6,592 nt of DNA from an uncultured Clostridia bacterium. Its GTDB lineage: Bacteria; Bacillota; Clostridia; Oscillospirales; Acutalibacteraceae. Shown one piece after another: positions 6,094-6,592 of the stretch. The notes under the pieces are model-generated. The model made no database searches. It worked only from the letters and a program-made list of their open reading frames with translations, and had not been told where the DNA came from. Location of the stretch: assembly GCA_945221685.1 (NCBI GenBank), contig CALYNN010000088.1:1-6592 (forward strand). The letters run 5' to 3'. How positions within the stretch are numbered: the stretch's first letter is position 1; each line of letters starts with the position of its first letter. The translations under genes were made by a program, and so were the position numbers.

Positions 6094-6136
6094 TAGGGCG
6101 GCATTTAAATAGATGTCGCCCTATAACTGTATTTTT
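6094..6136 (+). terminator. Hairpin 2 in the frr-uppS gap, weak terminator or attenuator
   Basis: An 11-bp stem with one G-U pair (6094-6104 with 6113-6123, GC-rich GGGCG base) and an 8-nt loop. TATTTTT (6130-6136) follows 6 nt after the stem. The delayed T-tract makes termination partial at best. It may attenuate transcription into uppS rather than stop it. Confidence 0.45.
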
Positions 6137-6158
6137 GCAACAATAATTTTACCGTATC

Positions 6159-6165
6159 GGAGGTG
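6159..6165 (+). promoter_or_regulatory. Ribosome binding site of uppS
   Basis: GGAGGTG, with the GGAGG core ending 7 nt before the ATG at 6171. It supports this start over the downstream ATG at 6240, which lies inside the conserved IIMDGNGRW motif. Confidence 0.8.
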
Positions 6166-6170
6166 CTGTA

Positions 6171-6592
6171 ATGGCGCTGTTCAACAAAAAGACCTCTGCC
6201 CGAGCCCTTGAGGTTTTACCTGAGCATATCGGAATAATAATGGACGGTAACGGCAGATGGGCAAAAAAAAGAGCCTTGCCCCGTTCGGCAGGGCACAAGG
6301 CGGGCGCTAATGTTTTTCGTACCATAAGCAAGGAATGTGAGCGTCTTGGAATAAAGTATGTAACCTTTTATGCCTTTTCTACTGAAAATTGGAAAAGACC
6401 TAAAGAAGAGGTTGACGCCCTGATGAATTTATTTATGGAATATCTGCTTGAAGCAAAAAGCGATATGACTCAGGCAGGCAACAGCAAAATTAAATTCATC
6501 GGCGAAAGGGAAGGTCTTTCGCAGGAGCTTCTCGACATAATGCAGGAGGCAGAGGAGGAAACCTCCTCCCATACCGGAACCACCGTATATCA
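6171..6592 (+). CDS. uppS: Isoprenyl transferase (undecaprenyl diphosphate synthase), 3'-truncated by window edge
   Basis: Cis-prenyltransferase that adds isopentenyl diphosphate units to farnesyl diphosphate to make C55 undecaprenyl diphosphate, the lipid carrier for peptidoglycan and other wall polymers. The first 140 residues are in the window with no stop before the edge; the family is about 230-255 residues, so about 100 are missing. Signatures: HIGIIMDGNGRWAKKR (19-34), with D25 at the position of the catalytic Asp (Asp26 in E. coli); the phosphate-binding AGHKAG (40-45); and YAFSTENWKRP (67-77), followed by IGERE (110-114). The start is set by GGAGGTG at 6159. It follows frr after a 126-nt gap with two hairpins, so expression may be partly uncoupled from pyrH-frr. 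In relatives cdsA and other envelope genes usually follow. Confidence 0.96.
   Translation, partial: MALFNKKTSARALEVLPEHIGIIMDGNGRWAKKRALPRSAGHKAGANVFRTISKECERLGIKYVTFYAFSTENWKRPKEEVDALMNLFMEYLLEAKSDMTQAGNSKIKFIGEREGLSQELLDIMQEAEEETSSHTGTTVY

Noticed and set aside
6263..6270. A run of eight A in uppS as a programmed frameshift or slippage site
   Set aside because: The frame continues normally through conserved UppS motifs on both sides, and the run encodes ordinary Lys codons of the WAKKR segment.

Overview
This window is a bacterial chromosome segment built around the conserved translation and cell-envelope cluster rpsB-tsf-pyrH-frr-uppS. Protein sequences, strong AGGAGG-type ribosome binding sites, sigma-A-like promoters and U-tailed hairpin terminators point to a Gram-positive anaerobe of the Clostridia. 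The secreted BspA-type leucine-rich-repeat protein with a dockerin-like C-terminus makes a gut or rumen Ruminococcus/Oscillospiraceae-type organism most likely. That lineage call is inference from protein style, not a database result. All genes are on the + strand.

Layout: the window opens inside rpsB (ribosomal protein S2, roughly 15 N-terminal residues missing), followed after a short gap by tsf (elongation factor Ts). A strong intrinsic terminator closes that transcription unit. A 193-bp gap then holds a near-consensus extended -10 promoter that drives an 819-codon gene for a large secreted protein. This protein has a signal peptide, a leucine-rich-repeat domain, about twelve Cys-rich modules and a single dockerin-type calcium-loop motif. 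A second strong terminator ends it. A 232-bp AT-rich gap with another hairpin and a probable promoter leads into pyrH (UMP kinase), frr (ribosome recycling factor) and, after a gap with two tandem hairpins, uppS (undecaprenyl diphosphate synthase), which runs off the right edge.

The five housekeeping genes work in ribosome assembly (S2), elongation (EF-Ts), ribosome recycling (RRF), pyrimidine nucleotide supply (UMP kinase) and the lipid carrier for peptidoglycan synthesis (UppS). The secreted protein is an independently transcribed passenger that splits this usually continuous cluster.

The most notable points are the passenger gene with its higher-order Cys-module architecture and half-dockerin, an EF-Ts that carries about 60 extra residues in the coiled-coil region, and several unexplained intergenic structures. 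No mobile element, CRISPR array, tRNA or rRNA gene was seen.
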